Source of the DNA: Collinsella sp.
GTDB lineage: Bacteria > Actinomycetota > Coriobacteriia > Coriobacteriales > Coriobacteriaceae
Assembly: GCA_031296755.1 (NCBI GenBank)
Contig: JAUMMZ010000025.1
Span: 62,001 to 126,000, forward strand
Length of the DNA stretch: 64,000 nucleotides
Reading direction: 5' to 3'
Part shown: positions 10,201 through 19,070 of the stretch, piece by piece
Layout: every line of letters starts with the position of its first letter
Position numbering within the stretch: position 1 is the stretch's first letter
Program-made: the position numbers and the translations under genes
Notes under the pieces: generated by a model
The model's input: only the letters and a program-made list of their open reading frames with translations
Databases searched by the model: none
What the model was told of the DNA's origin: nothing

Positions 10201-10316
10201 AACGTAGGTGCCAGCAACACGGCACGCCCGTGGCGGACAATAAGGTCGGCAAGCAGCGCCGACTCGGCATCGCTCAAATCCGTGCCGGCATTGGTGGTAT
10301 AGATTCGAACAGGCAT
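7227..10316 (-). CDS. addB: AddB-like helicase/nuclease partner subunit
   Basis: A 1029-residue partner of the downstream AddA-like protein. The C-terminal half has a PD-(D/E)XK nuclease core: GGRIDRVDVD followed by AVVIDYKHRTG (about residues 870-890). The N-terminal half is a degenerate UvrD-like region without a clear Walker A, as in AddB. One Cys pair (STCPLCWF) precedes the nuclease domain, but only a single Cys (ARCSYNH) is seen at the C terminus, so the four-Cys iron-sulfur staple known from Bacillus AddB looks incomplete. It is first in a two-gene operon with addA. Assigned by partner and motifs; overall similarity to textbook AddB is weak. Confidence 0.8.
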   Translation of the reverse strand: MPVRIYTTNAGTDLSDAESALLADLIVRHGRAVLLAPTFAELDLCRHDAAEAGVSLGIDYKTSTSWLRSLWELLGDGRGFVDNLQRQMLFSDMVTRLDDADLQPLSRSQGTVRMLARMARDVLPGVAGTGAERCRGDNCQPEPKSDAEARVFELLRAYAGGLDRRDMVEPCEAADIMTSVLADSLPACTRAVCVRGITSFTHGLLELLSAVANNGGEVVVLLAREQAAMREELATAFDARDVLFEIAPLGEGVGASDAAYGTAAQPAFIEVAGPHARAHAYADAIDDLVKTCRGSEVDGASADPVRVLVVSARAPQLFGELASRLAARHIAAETTEFTAFSQSIAGRQFAALAGLIECMKAADEGMASKTEWWPAPELTDWIYSPLSGADAASARGFDKNIRLSRNKTTAGVKSLLQSVQGQVRGARKAASDENWFKNVPCVVSDVFQALWRDKPVTALKAMLAVAEALPDRALGGLDGQARRQAETALLRHAIDILMNDARALDVSQAATVPVLDGVRTKVDKRSTAYDYATYEVDRTPRAQVRFVSLADASVLRPGGYDAVLFADVDLDSYPLSHEEGPLATLMAELRRDGVSLEPAALLRVRFGRAMQATSGPVALARVTHDRQARECYPAAVWTELRAHAEAAGAAKPTCVGEGDIIADFDPAAGEGLKRERVTCEAPQHLSDEAIPYLVLRRRDGEGENAPLVPRLTSASQIEAYSTCPLCWFVSYRVKPQSIDAGFDNMEKGNFVHDVLEHLHARLPQEGMERVTPENLPRAQELLHEVFDETLAEHAGKRGTEGPLVPLSPVEERQVAEILPQLEGVLAYESEALAPFAPRYLEFAFNELKVEYAGWPLGGRIDRVDVDAENRAVVIDYKHRTGVEEFKLADPTVRDEESGTAPIDDPRWLPPHTQTLIYAQAMRRALDLDTRAALYFSTKGGKPALRGAASAELLEEERGDGRIPGLKKGFPGEGGSMDFDALLDRVEAGIAERLRELEAGNVAAVDPASTQAAHARCSYNHEGTFVRRDV

Positions 10317-10398
10317 GGTCCTCCGCTCAAACTGTTCGCAATAATCAATGCATCCATCCTACCCGCCCACGCGGACAGATTTGCCCCACGCCAACAGA

Positions 10399-10487
10399 TT
10401 TGATCCCTTGAGGACGGAGGAAAATGGATCACAGAGGGGGTCAGTCTAACCCGGTGATCCGTTTTCCTCCGTCCCCAAGGGATCAAA
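10399..10487. repeat. Long inverted repeat, family F5
   Basis: Two 34-bp arms (10399-10432 and 10454-10487) differ at only two positions and begin TTTGATCCCTTGAGGACGG. The loop is 21 bp. A half copy (GGGGACGGAGAAAAAACGG) occurs at about 23640-23664. It lies between addB and the TrpR-like regulator, next to that gene's terminator. Confidence 0.85.
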
Positions 10488-10510
10488 AAACCGCCCCCGG
10501 AGGGACGGTT
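10485..10510 (-). terminator. Rho-independent terminator of the TrpR-like gene
   Basis: On the minus strand, AACCGTCCC and GGGGCGGTT form a 9-bp stem with one wobble pair, followed by six T. It follows the regulator ending at 10537. Confidence 0.8.
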
Positions 10511-10536
10511 CTTCGTAATTCAATGTTGTCGCCGGC

Positions 10537-10836
10537 CTACTCGCCATCCTCCAACTTAATGAGGATCTTGCGGTAGCCACCGTACTCGCCGTTCAGCGCC
10601 TTTGAAACGCGGCTCACCGTGGTGGACGAAGCGCCGGTACGGGCCTGAACCTCAACATAAGGCTCGCCCTCGTCCAAATAGCGCGCAACCTGCAAACGCT
10701 GAGAAAGGTCGCAAATCTCGCGCGGCGTGCAGATATCGGTCAAAAACGCTTGGATATCCTTCTCGTCGTCCAAAAGGCTAAATGCGTGGACCAGCTGCTT
10801 GACATCAGGCTTGTCAAACATGTTCTCGATATTCAT
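10537..10836 (-). CDS. YerC/YecD-type TrpR-like DNA-binding protein
   Basis: A 99-residue protein of the YerC/YecD family within the TrpR superfamily. The helix-turn-helix is seen in CTPREICDLSQRLQVARYL and EVQARTGASSTTVSRVSKAL (residues about 36-83), and the family hallmark YGGYRKIL is at the end. Family members are presumed repressors of largely unknown targets. The gene is monocistronic with its own terminator. A possible promoter on this strand is TTGTCG (10967-10972) and TACACT (10942-10947) with a long 19-bp spacer, which would give a leader of about 100 nt. Confidence 0.88.
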   Translation of the reverse strand: MNIENMFDKPDVKQLVHAFSLLDDEKDIQAFLTDICTPREICDLSQRLQVARYLDEGEPYVEVQARTGASSTTVSRVSKALNGEYGGYRKILIKLEDGE

Positions 10837-11160
10837 CGATCACCGCCAAACCCGCCAAAAGGCATCGAAGTTGATACTGACATCGGGCATCGTTCGCCCG
10901 TTCTATGCAATAGGGCAACGCCTGTGGCTTTTGCCCGTAGCAGTGTAGCACACCACCAAACTAAAGCGACAAGACTCTCTGCCAGCGGCGCGTTTTTCAG
11001 GACGAACGCCGTTTAGAAACCGAATGCGCACGTAAGCTCCACGAATATTTGAGACAATGGGCGCCCAAACACCGCGGCGCGCCCGCGCAACCATCCAGGT
11101 CGCCGCCGCAAGCCGCTTCACGCGACGCCAGCAACCCCGGCGCAAGAAAGGATTCACGCC

Positions 11161-11526
11161 ATGCGCTTTATGCTTAACTGGCTCTTCACCTCGATCGCCA
11201 TCGCGATCGCCACGTTCCTCGTCCCCGGTATCCAACCCTTCGGCTTTGCCGAGGCCTGGGTCTGCTTTGCCTTCGTGGGACTGTTCCTCAACATCGTCGA
11301 CTCGCTCGTCAAGCCGTTCCTGACGGTCATCTCGCTGCCGCTCACTATTATCACGCTTGGTATTTTTCAGCTCGTAGTCAACAGCTTTATGCTCGAGCTG
11401 GCCAGCTACCTGTCGGTCAATCTGCTGGGCGCGGGTATCTCCATTGCCGGCTTTGGATCGGCCTTTATGGGCAGCATCCTGGTATCCATCATGCGCAGCA
11501 TTCTCGACAGCATCGCCGAGGGCTAG
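11161..11526 (+). CDS. Phage holin family (4-TM) membrane protein
   Basis: A 121-residue, four-segment membrane protein of the actinobacterial/mycobacterial phage-holin superfamily (Pfam Phage_holin_4_2). Despite the name these are usually housekeeping membrane proteins of unknown role, and no lysin or phage gene is nearby. The conserved NIVDSLVKPFLTVISLPLT segment is at about residues 42-60. Start ATG follows AAGAAAGGATTCACGCC. A clear terminator follows the stop. Confidence 0.82.
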   Translation: MRFMLNWLFTSIAIAIATFLVPGIQPFGFAEAWVCFAFVGLFLNIVDSLVKPFLTVISLPLTIITLGIFQLVVNSFMLELASYLSVNLLGAGISIAGFGSAFMGSILVSIMRSILDSIAEG

Positions 11527-11562
11527 AACTGTTCAATACGAACCGTCATATCGACCCAAAAC

Positions 11563-11601
11563 GAAGGCCGCCCATCGCAAAAATGGGCGGCCTTCTTATT
11601 T
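11563..11601 (+). terminator. Rho-independent terminator
   Basis: GAAGGCCGCCCAT pairs perfectly with ATGGGCGGCCTTC (13-bp stem, 7-nt loop) and is followed by TTATTT. It ends the holin-family gene. Confidence 0.9.
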
Positions 11602-11663
11602 GTCAAGTCTCAAAGGACGAGAGAGTCTACCATTTCCACCCCGTCCCCAAACGCAGGTGTGGG

Positions 11664-12092
11664 TTAGATGACGTAGTCGTAGCCATGGTTGGGAGCAACA
11701 AGTTGATCGAGCGTCACACCGTCGAGGTAGTCGTTGATGAGCTTGTCAAGGTTCTTCCACACGTCAAGCGTGGGGCACTCATCCGAACGCGAGCAGCCTT
11801 TGCAGTCGCCATCCAGGCAGGCGACCGGCGCCAGACTGCCCTCGGTCAGGCGCAAGATCTCGCCCACCGTGTATTGCTCGGGCGGGCGCGTGAGCACATA
11901 GCCGCCGCCCTTGCCGCGCATGCCCGAGAGCATGTTGGCGCGCACGAGCGTAGCCAAAATGTTCTCGAGATATTTCTCGGAAATCCCCTGTCGCGCCGCG
12001 ATCTCTTTGAGCGGGATGCGACCGGCTGCCTGGTGCTCGGCCAGATCGACCATAACGCGCAGGGCATATCTGCCCTTAGTAGAAACCAACAT
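11664..12092 (-). CDS. Rrf2-family regulator (CymR/IscR-like)
   Basis: A 142-residue Rrf2 winged-helix regulator. The N terminus MLVSTKGRYALRVMVDLA and the recognition helix SEKYLENILATL are typical. Four cysteines (C92, C97, C100, C106) lie in the loop where IscR-type members bind an Fe-S cluster, so it may sense iron-sulfur or cysteine status. It is divergent from cysK, the arrangement expected of a CymR-like cysteine regulator, which has no Cys cluster in Bacillus. Whether it responds to cysteine synthase or to a cluster cannot be decided from sequence. The 255-bp divergent region probably holds its operator. Confidence 0.88.
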   Translation of the reverse strand: MLVSTKGRYALRVMVDLAEHQAAGRIPLKEIAARQGISEKYLENILATLVRANMLSGMRGKGGGYVLTRPPEQYTVGEILRLTEGSLAPVACLDGDCKGCSRSDECPTLDVWKNLDKLINDYLDGVTLDQLVAPNHGYDYVI

Positions 12093-12209
12093 GTATAGTG
12101 CTGCCTTTCGGTCATTTAGTCCGTAGAAATTCTAGCCGAAAAATTGGTTTTGAAAATACCCATTCCCGTCAAGATGGTTAATCGACTCGTCATAATCTTC
12201 TATTTCCTA

Positions 12210-12238
12210 TTGCGTTACTAGGCTTTAGCGTCTACTAT
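12210..12238 (+). promoter_or_regulatory. Probable cysK promoter
   Basis: TTGCGT (12210-12215) and TACTAT (12233-12238) are separated by 17 bp, about 110 bp before cysK. The interval to the Rrf2 gene is A+T-rich and is the likely site of control by that divergent regulator. Confidence 0.6.
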
Positions 12239-12347
12239 GCTTGCCAACAGCAAAACGAACAACCTATAAGGTTTGTGGGTTTCGCTGCTACACACACACC
12301 GTAAAACCACACGGCATCCAGTCATTTGAACACTTTGGAGGTTCACC

Positions 12348-13286
<939 letters not shown>

Positions 13287-13399
13287 GGGCCTGTCGCCCA
13301 TAGGTTGAGCCCACGGACGAGCCGGTCTCCTCTCTCCCGGCAGCCTGAGCCCATCCAATCAGGGTGTCCCACGAGACGTCCGAACTTGCTACAATGTCT

Positions 13400-13438
13400 G
13401 CGGCGCGGAACCAGCCTCCCGCGCCGCTTTTCTTTTTT
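13400..13438 (+). terminator. Terminator-like hairpin before mnmA
   Basis: GCGGCGCG (13400-13407) pairs with CGCGCCGC (13420-13427) and is followed by TTTTCTTTTTT. A -10-like TACAAT lies at 13390-13395, just upstream, and mnmA starts at 13468. It may be the cysK terminator or an attenuator in the mnmA leader. Confidence 0.8.
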
Positions 13439-13467
13439 GGCCACATGCCACCAAGGAGAACCTCCCC

Positions 13468-14568
13468 ATGCACAACAAGCGCGTGCTCGTCGCCATGAGC
13501 GGCGGCGTCGATTCCAGCGTGACCGCGTACCTGCTCAAAAGCCAGGGCTACGAATGCGTCGGCGCCACCATGCGCCTCACCCGCCCCGCGCCCGATCCCG
13601 TCACGGGCATGAGTAAGGTCGACCGCGACATCGCCGATGCAAAGGCTGTCGCCGAGCGCCTGGGGATGCCCCACCATGTGCTCGACCTGCAGCAGGCCTT
13701 CGACCGCAACGTTATCGAGCGCTTCGTGACCGCCTATCAGGAGGGGCTGACGCCCAACCCATGCATCATCTGCAACCGCCACATTAAGTTTGGCGCATTG
13801 CTGGATGCGGCGCTGGATATGGGCTGCGACTACATCGCCACGGGCCACTACGCCAAAACGAGCCAGGCGTCCGACGGAACCTGGCAGCTGTACCGCGGCG
13901 AGGACCCCAAAAAGGACCAGAGTTACTTTTTGTATTCGCTTACGCAGGAACGCCTGGCGCACACGATCTTTCCGCTGGCTGGGCTGGACAAAGAGCGCGA
14001 CGTGCGCCGCATTGCCGCCGAGCAGGGCTTTACCAACGCCAAGAAGGCCGAAAGCGAGGACATCTGCTTTATTCCAGACGGTGACTACGCGGGCTATATC
14101 GAGCGCCGCTGCGGACATCCCGCTGCACCGGGCGACATTGTGTGGCGCGACGGCAGCGTGGTCGGGCGCCACAACGGTGCGCTGCGCTACACCATCGGTC
14201 AGCGCAAGGGCCTGGGCGTCGCGATGGCGCATCCCGTGTACGTAACGGGCGTCGACGCCGACAGCAGCACCGTGCATCTGGGCGAGGCCGAGGACCTAAC
14301 GGCCACAGCGCTCACGGCCAACGACTGGATCTGGAGTGCCCCTGCCGACCGCATGAAGGCAGAGCTCACGTCCGGTGGCATTCGCGTAGGTGCCAAGTAC
14401 CGCTATCGTCAGAAAGACCAGGCAGCGACCCTTACGCGCGGCGAAGACGGGCAAATGCTGCTGACTTTTGACGAGCCGCAGCGAGCCATCGCCCCCGGCC
14501 AAGCCGTTGTAGTCTACCGCGGCGACATCGTCCTCGGCGGCGGCACGGTAACCGGCGCACTTAAGTAG
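13468..14568 (+). CDS. mnmA: tRNA-specific 2-thiouridylase
   Basis: A 366-residue enzyme that thiolates U34 of Lys, Glu and Gln tRNAs. The P-loop SGGVDSSV is at residues 11-18. The catalytic Cys pair is in NPCIICNRHIKFG (about 95-107) and EDICFIPDGDY (about 195-205), and the ATGHYAK motif is present. Start ATG follows AAGGAGAACC. Sulfur would come from a cysteine desulfurase not encoded here. It converges with the HTH-kinase gene with only 8 bp between stop codons. This window also carries tRNA-Glu and tRNA-Gln genes; both have C34, so they are not themselves MnmA substrates. Confidence 0.96.
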   Translation: MHNKRVLVAMSGGVDSSVTAYLLKSQGYECVGATMRLTRPAPDPVTGMSKVDRDIADAKAVAERLGMPHHVLDLQQAFDRNVIERFVTAYQEGLTPNPCIICNRHIKFGALLDAALDMGCDYIATGHYAKTSQASDGTWQLYRGEDPKKDQSYFLYSLTQERLAHTIFPLAGLDKERDVRRIAAEQGFTNAKKAESEDICFIPDGDYAGYIERRCGHPAAPGDIVWRDGSVVGRHNGALRYTIGQRKGLGVAMAHPVYVTGVDADSSTVHLGEAEDLTATALTANDWIWSAPADRMKAELTSGGIRVGAKYRYRQKDQAATLTRGEDGQMLLTFDEPQRAIAPGQAVVVYRGDIVLGGGTVTGALK

Positions 14569-14576
14569 CCGCGGGT

Positions 14577-15950
14577 TTATCGCTGCACGTGTCGAAGTAC
14601 CTCAACGGCGGCACTAACCTCGATTACGCGACGCTCGAGGCCACGGCAAATGGCCTCGAGTCGACCCTCCGCCGTCGCCCATTCGCTCTGCGAAAGAATC
14701 TCGATCGCCTCATCAACAAATCCGTCGAGTCGCGATGCGTCGAACCAACCGAGTGAGTCCGCAAGCGCCAGCTGGACGGAAGGGTCAGGCCCAAACGGCT
14801 TAGCGGAAAACCCAAACTCCCCAGCTGCGAGCACGGCAGTTGGCACGTTGTACCACAGGCAGTTGCCGCTATCGAACAGCGGAGCAGGTTTTATCTCCAG
14901 GGTGTCGACATTGCGGATGATGCCGAAGTTTCGCCAATGGCGGTCGCTGTTGGCCAAAAGGGCATCGCAAACGATCATCTGCGACATAGACCTTCTCACG
15001 GCAGCCTCGTCTGCTCCATGCTTACCAAGGAAGCGGCAGTACCGGTCGTACGTCGAGTTTCCTCGCTGGCCGCCAAGGGCGTTCTTAACGTAAACAGCCG
15101 GAACATATTCCTCGCGGCCGTCAAGAAAGTCGTCGCACAGACACACAGGGCCATCGAACATCCGCTCAACCGTATAAGGAACAAACTCGCCCTCCGATAG
15201 CAGGCGGCGATGCAGTGCCGTTGCGACCGCCTCGTTAAAGGGACGTTGATCGTCCATGCCGCACCCCTTGACCAGAACGCGAACACCGTTGCGAATCATC
15301 CACGATTTAGGGAGCTCGCCCTCGGACGTGTTATCCGGATTATTAAGACCGATGCCCTCCAGCCAACCCGAACGCCCCTCGGGCGCCGATCGCTCAAATT
15401 CGTTCTCAAAGTAATTGATGTTTTGCCATTTGAGTTCGTCGCAATCGGCCGGCCGCAGCCAATAACAATCCGAAAGCGATAGGCCCAGGCACCGAACCGG
15501 AACCTCGATGCCACTGGCAATCCCCAGTTCACGATAGCGCGAGATAAGCCCAGGGCGAACATCGGGCACCAACCGATGCCCCCACCACGCGTTGAGCTCC
15601 CGCTTATTCACCGTTGGAGAAGAACTCGAGCATGTGCCGAACGGCATTCGTTGCGCATCGAGGACCTCGGCGATTTCGAAGGAAAACTCGCGCGTCGGAT
15701 CAAATGAGACATGCGCGACCTCATGGTCGGCCGACATCAGCGTAAACTTGCGTCCCACATCGGCCGCAGGACGGCGTCCTCGCTTGCGGACCTTTTGATA
15801 GGCGATCGCAGAATTGTACTCGACCATCTTCCGGCCGCCCACAATATCGCACACAAGCGTCCCCGATGCGGCAAGTTGCGATATGCGGGCTTTCGTAACG
15901 CCCAACAGGTGGGCCGCATCACCCATAGATAAGTACTCAGATGTATTCAT
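14577..15950 (-). CDS. HTH domain fused to HipA-like protein kinase
   Basis: A 457-residue protein that I read as two modules. Residues about 5-55 form a MerR/excisionase-type helix-turn-helix (MGDAAHLLGVTKARISQLAA). Residues about 215-400 carry HipA/CtkA-type kinase motifs: an ATP-binding lysine in VRVLVKGC (K228), a downstream PFNEAVAT (E240), the catalytic NSDRHWRNFG (D336, N341) and the metal-binding PLFDSG (D360). Classic HipBA systems have these parts as separate proteins. The ATG at 15950 is preferred: GAGG lies 11 bp before it, while an in-frame GTG 12 bp upstream overlaps the Shine-Dalgarno. Targets and any toxicity are unknown. It shares a terminator region with the M42 gene. Confidence 0.75.
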   Translation of the reverse strand: MNTSEYLSMGDAAHLLGVTKARISQLAASGTLVCDIVGGRKMVEYNSAIAYQKVRKRGRRPAADVGRKFTLMSADHEVAHVSFDPTREFSFEIAEVLDAQRMPFGTCSSSSPTVNKRELNAWWGHRLVPDVRPGLISRYRELGIASGIEVPVRCLGLSLSDCYWLRPADCDELKWQNINYFENEFERSAPEGRSGWLEGIGLNNPDNTSEGELPKSWMIRNGVRVLVKGCGMDDQRPFNEAVATALHRRLLSEGEFVPYTVERMFDGPVCLCDDFLDGREEYVPAVYVKNALGGQRGNSTYDRYCRFLGKHGADEAAVRRSMSQMIVCDALLANSDRHWRNFGIIRNVDTLEIKPAPLFDSGNCLWYNVPTAVLAAGEFGFSAKPFGPDPSVQLALADSLGWFDASRLDGFVDEAIEILSQSEWATAEGRLEAICRGLERRVIEVSAAVEVLRHVQR

Positions 15951-16029
15951 ATGCCGCATCACCTCGTTAAGTATTCCAAACGTAAAGTTAATTGGTTACA
16001 TACAGCATAATACTAAACAGACTGAAGCG

Positions 16030-16055
16030 AAAAAAGGCCCGAGCAATCGGGCCTT
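16030..16055 (-). terminator. Terminator of the M42 peptidase gene
   Basis: On the minus strand AAGGCCCGA and TCGGGCCTT form a 9-bp perfect stem followed by T6. It lies 36 bp after the peptidase stop codon. Confidence 0.88.
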
Positions 16056-16090
16056 AGAGCAATTGGTCAGCCGAGTCGCAAGCTGCTCCC

Positions 16091-17134
16091 CTAGCGTTGT
16101 ACGTAGGCTCGGACCAGCTCGTAGGTGTTGCGCACGCCGTCGATGTGGCTGCGCTCGTAGTTGTGGCTCGCGTACACGCCGGGGCCGATCAGGCCGTGAC
16201 GGATGTCGTAGCCGGCAGAAAGCGTGGCCTCAACATCGGAGCCGTAGTGCGGATACACGTCGATGGCGTAATCGAGCTCCAGCTCGCGCGCGATGTTGGA
16301 CAGCGTGGTTACCAGGTCGTAGTTGTACGGACCGCCCGAATCCTTGGCGCAGATTGAAACCATGCGCTCGGTGCAGCCCAGGTCGTCACCCACGCAGCCC
16401 ATGTCCACGCTAATCATCTCGCGCGTGTCGGCCGGCACAAAGGCACCGCCGTGGCCGACCTCCTCGTACACCGTAAAGAGCAGCGATACCTTGCGCGAAA
16501 GCGTCACCTCGCCAGCGGCGACGGCACGCGCCAAGCCCAGCAGAATCGACGCGGACAGCTTGTCGTCAAGGAAGCGACTCTTGATGTAGCCGCTCTCCGT
16601 CACCGTGGTACGCGGGTCCATAGCGATGATGTCGCCGGTCTGAATACCCAGCTCGAGCACATCGTCCTTGCTGTCAACGTTCTCGTCGAGCAGGATTTCC
16701 ATGTTCTTCTCGATGGTCTTGACCGGCTCATCGGCCACATGCGCCGAAGGCTCGGTATTGAGGACCACGCCCGTGTAGACATTGCCGTCACGCGTGTAGA
16801 CGGTGCAGTTCTCGCCATCGGCCGTAGACCACTGGTGCCCACCAAGCGTCGTGGGACGCAGGCGGCCATTGTCCTTAATGGAGCGCACCATGGCACCCAG
16901 GGTATCGACATGGCTCGCCAACACAAGCGGCTCGCCCTCGCCACCAAGCTCAACGAGCACGTTACCCTTATTAGAACGCTCAGGCCCAAACCCCATATCG
17001 CGCAGGGTCTCCATCAGATAATCAGTCGCCGCACGGGTATAGCCCGTAGGCGAAGCAATCGAGGTAAGCGTCTTCAACTGGCCAGTAATATAGGAGAGCG
17101 TCTCCTCTAGAGAAGCATCAATATTAGAAGTCAT
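16091..17134 (-). CDS. M42-family metallopeptidase (glutamyl aminopeptidase-like)
   Basis: A 347-residue cocatalytic zinc aminopeptidase of family M42. Metal and catalytic residues are visible in order: ASHVDTLGAMV (first His), SRFLDDKLSA (bridging Asp), YEEVGHGG (catalytic Glu and metal Glu), VDMG and a C-terminal His in YERSHIDG. M42 enzymes are usually dodecameric cytosolic peptidases that finish peptide breakdown. GGAAGG lies 6 bp before the ATG at 17134; the ATG two codons earlier touches the Shine-Dalgarno and is not used. Single gene with its own terminator. Confidence 0.92.
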   Translation of the reverse strand: MTSNIDASLEETLSYITGQLKTLTSIASPTGYTRAATDYLMETLRDMGFGPERSNKGNVLVELGGEGEPLVLASHVDTLGAMVRSIKDNGRLRPTTLGGHQWSTADGENCTVYTRDGNVYTGVVLNTEPSAHVADEPVKTIEKNMEILLDENVDSKDDVLELGIQTGDIIAMDPRTTVTESGYIKSRFLDDKLSASILLGLARAVAAGEVTLSRKVSLLFTVYEEVGHGGAFVPADTREMISVDMGCVGDDLGCTERMVSICAKDSGGPYNYDLVTTLSNIARELELDYAIDVYPHYGSDVEATLSAGYDIRHGLIGPGVYASHNYERSHIDGVRNTYELVRAYVQR

Positions 17135-17164
17135 ATGCATCCTTCCAAGTAAAACTAAGACCGA

Positions 17165-17653
17165 GTCCCGATTTTAACCGTTCTGCACGTGCAATGCCCC
17201 AGGAGCCGAGCCGCCTCCAGACGTCCCCGCACCGGTTTTGTGCACGTGCACGGTTTACAATCTCAATCTTGCATAAATCCTATCGGTATTTGCATAGAAA
17301 TGAGGTATCTTTTTGCTTCGTCTCAGGGTACCCCACCTTGGACCGTGCAAAAAACGGAGTATTCAGCACCGTGGGCCCCAACGGCCCCATCACGAACGAC
17401 AAAACGACGCGGTTACAGCAGTGTTGCAGGTCGTCGCAAAGCAGAAACTCAGTAACAACCCCCTCCACTCATCGATAGCCCGCCCACAATGGCTGTCGAT
17501 GGGCGCCTGCGGGTCACTACCGCCCATTCACAACGTTATGCATTTTTAAGAGCTTGTTGAATACTCCCAAAAATGCACGCAGGGAAGTGCACCACCTATC
17601 CGCAGCGGACAGTAAGCCTTGGTTTTGTCCGTCTCAGGGCATCGACGCAGCAC
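17165..17653. other. 570-bp intergenic region with inverted GGAGTATTCA motifs
   Basis: No credible coding frame is seen between the M42 gene and the fucO terminator. Two related motifs face each other: GTGCAAAAAACGGAGTATTCA on the plus strand at about 17346-17366, and GTGCATTTTTGGGAGTATTCA on the minus strand at about 17557-17577. The phrase TCTCAGGG also recurs (about 17321 and 17631). The region has uneven composition and may contain a decayed gene or an RNA; neither is demonstrated. Confidence 0.45.
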
Positions 17654-17685
17654 AAAAAGCCCCGCCGTGCGTAGCACGGCGGGGC
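17654..17685 (-). terminator. Terminator of the fucO-like gene
   Basis: GCCCCGCCGTGC pairs perfectly with GCACGGCGGGGC (12-bp stem, 3-nt loop) and is followed on the minus strand by T5. Confidence 0.9.
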
Positions 17686-17738
17686 CAGCGGCAAGTCAAA
17701 AGACCATACACCTACGGACGAAGGGCCACCAAACTGAG

Positions 17739-18905
17739 TTAGGCAGCCGGGCAGATCTTCTTGAAGAGCTCGATGACGTCGTCGAGCGTCGCCTCGCGCG
17801 GGTTACCCGGGAAGCAGGCGTCGGCCATGGCGTCCTTGGCCAGGACCTCGATCTCGTCAGCCTTCATGGCCTCGCAGACGTGCGGGATGTTCACGTCGGC
17901 GGAAAGCTGCTTGACGGCGGCAATAGCGGCGTCGGCAGCCTCGTCGGTGCTCATACCCGTGGTGTCAACACCCATGGCGACGGCAACCTTGGCCAGGCGC
18001 TCGGCGCAAACCGGCTTGTTGAACTCCATGGCGATCGGCAGCAGCATGGCGCAAGCGACGCCGTGCGGGGTGTCGTAGTGAGCAGACAGGGTGTGAGCCA
18101 TGGCGTGGTCGATGCCCAGGCCAACGTTGGAGAAGCCCATGCCGGCGACATACTGGCCAAGGGCCATGCCCTCGCGGCCGGAGCCGGGCTGACCGGACTT
18201 GGCCTCGGCGACGGAGTCACGCAGGTTCTCGCTGATCAGCTTGATGGCCTCAAAGTGGAACATGTCGGAGAGCTCCCAAGCGCCCTTGGTGGTATAGCCC
18301 TCGATGGCGTGGGTCAGAGCGTCCATGCCGGTGGAGGCGGTCAGGCCGGCGGGCATGGAAGCCATCATGTCGGGGTCGACGACGGCGACCTCGGGGGCGT
18401 CGTTGGTGTCGACGCACACGAACTTGCGGACCTTCTCGGGGTCGGTGATGACGTAGTTGATGGTCACCTCGGCAGCGGTACCGGCGGTCGTCGGCACGGC
18501 GATGGTGAACACGGCGTGGTTCTTAGTGGGAGCAACGCCCTCGAGGCTGCGGACATCGGCGAACTCGGGGTTGTTGATGATGATGCCGATGGCCTTGGCG
18601 GTGTCCATGGAGGAGCCGCCACCGATGGTCACGATAGCGTCAGCCTCGGCGACCTTGAAGGCCTCGACGCCGTCCTTGACGTTCTGAATCGTGGGGTTGG
18701 GCTTGATCTCGGAGTAGAGGCTCCAAGCGATGCCGGCGGCGTCGAGCTCGTCGGTCACCTTAGCGGTAACGCCAAACTTGACCAGATCGGGGTCGGAGCA
18801 GACGAAGATCTTCTTGTAGCCGCGACGCTGGAGCTCGCCGGGGATCTCCTTGATGGCGCCGGAACCATGATAAGAGATGGTATTGAGAACGAAACGATTA
18901 GCCAT
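17739..18905 (-). CDS. fucO: Fe-dependent alcohol dehydrogenase, lactaldehyde reductase type
   Basis: A 388-residue group III NAD-dependent alcohol dehydrogenase. It has the nucleotide-binding GGGSSMDTAKA (about residue 100), the family signature around MDALTHAIEGY and the iron-binding histidines in GIDHAMAHTLSAHYDTPHG. FucO reduces lactaldehyde to 1,2-propanediol during fucose or rhamnose fermentation; other members reduce other short aldehydes. No fucose genes are adjacent, so the substrate is open. GGGAGG lies 6 bp before the ATG at 18905. Monocistronic with its own terminator. Confidence 0.88.
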   Translation of the reverse strand: MANRFVLNTISYHGSGAIKEIPGELQRRGYKKIFVCSDPDLVKFGVTAKVTDELDAAGIAWSLYSEIKPNPTIQNVKDGVEAFKVAEADAIVTIGGGSSMDTAKAIGIIINNPEFADVRSLEGVAPTKNHAVFTIAVPTTAGTAAEVTINYVITDPEKVRKFVCVDTNDAPEVAVVDPDMMASMPAGLTASTGMDALTHAIEGYTTKGAWELSDMFHFEAIKLISENLRDSVAEAKSGQPGSGREGMALGQYVAGMGFSNVGLGIDHAMAHTLSAHYDTPHGVACAMLLPIAMEFNKPVCAERLAKVAVAMGVDTTGMSTDEAADAAIAAVKQLSADVNIPHVCEAMKADEIEVLAKDAMADACFPGNPREATLDDVIELFKKICPAA

Positions 18906-19036
18906 TGATAGCCTCCCATCGTGTGCGGGGCATCCATTACGCCCCACGCTATGAGTCCCATCCTAACGCTTTTGAAACAAAAAACGCGTGAGAACGTCAA
19001 ACTATTTAAAGCGTTTCAACAGACGATGAAAAATAT

Positions 19037-19065
19037 TGCGGCAAAGGGACAGCCCCTTTGCCGCA
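19037..19065. repeat. Small palindrome, family F7, copy 1
   Basis: TGCGGCAAAGGG and CCCCTTTGCCGCA form a 12-bp stem just after the YoaK-type gene; on the minus strand it is followed by ATATTTTT and can act as a terminator. A related palindrome is at 45241-45269. Confidence 0.75.
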
Positions 19066-19070
19066 TTCGG

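Noticed and set aside
7227..10316. AddB-type four-Cys iron staple
   Set aside because: Only the N-terminal Cys pair and one C-terminal Cys are seen, so an Fe-S cluster is not claimed.
11161..11526. Prophage remnant because of the holin name
   Set aside because: The family is mostly chromosomal in actinobacteria and no other phage gene is near.
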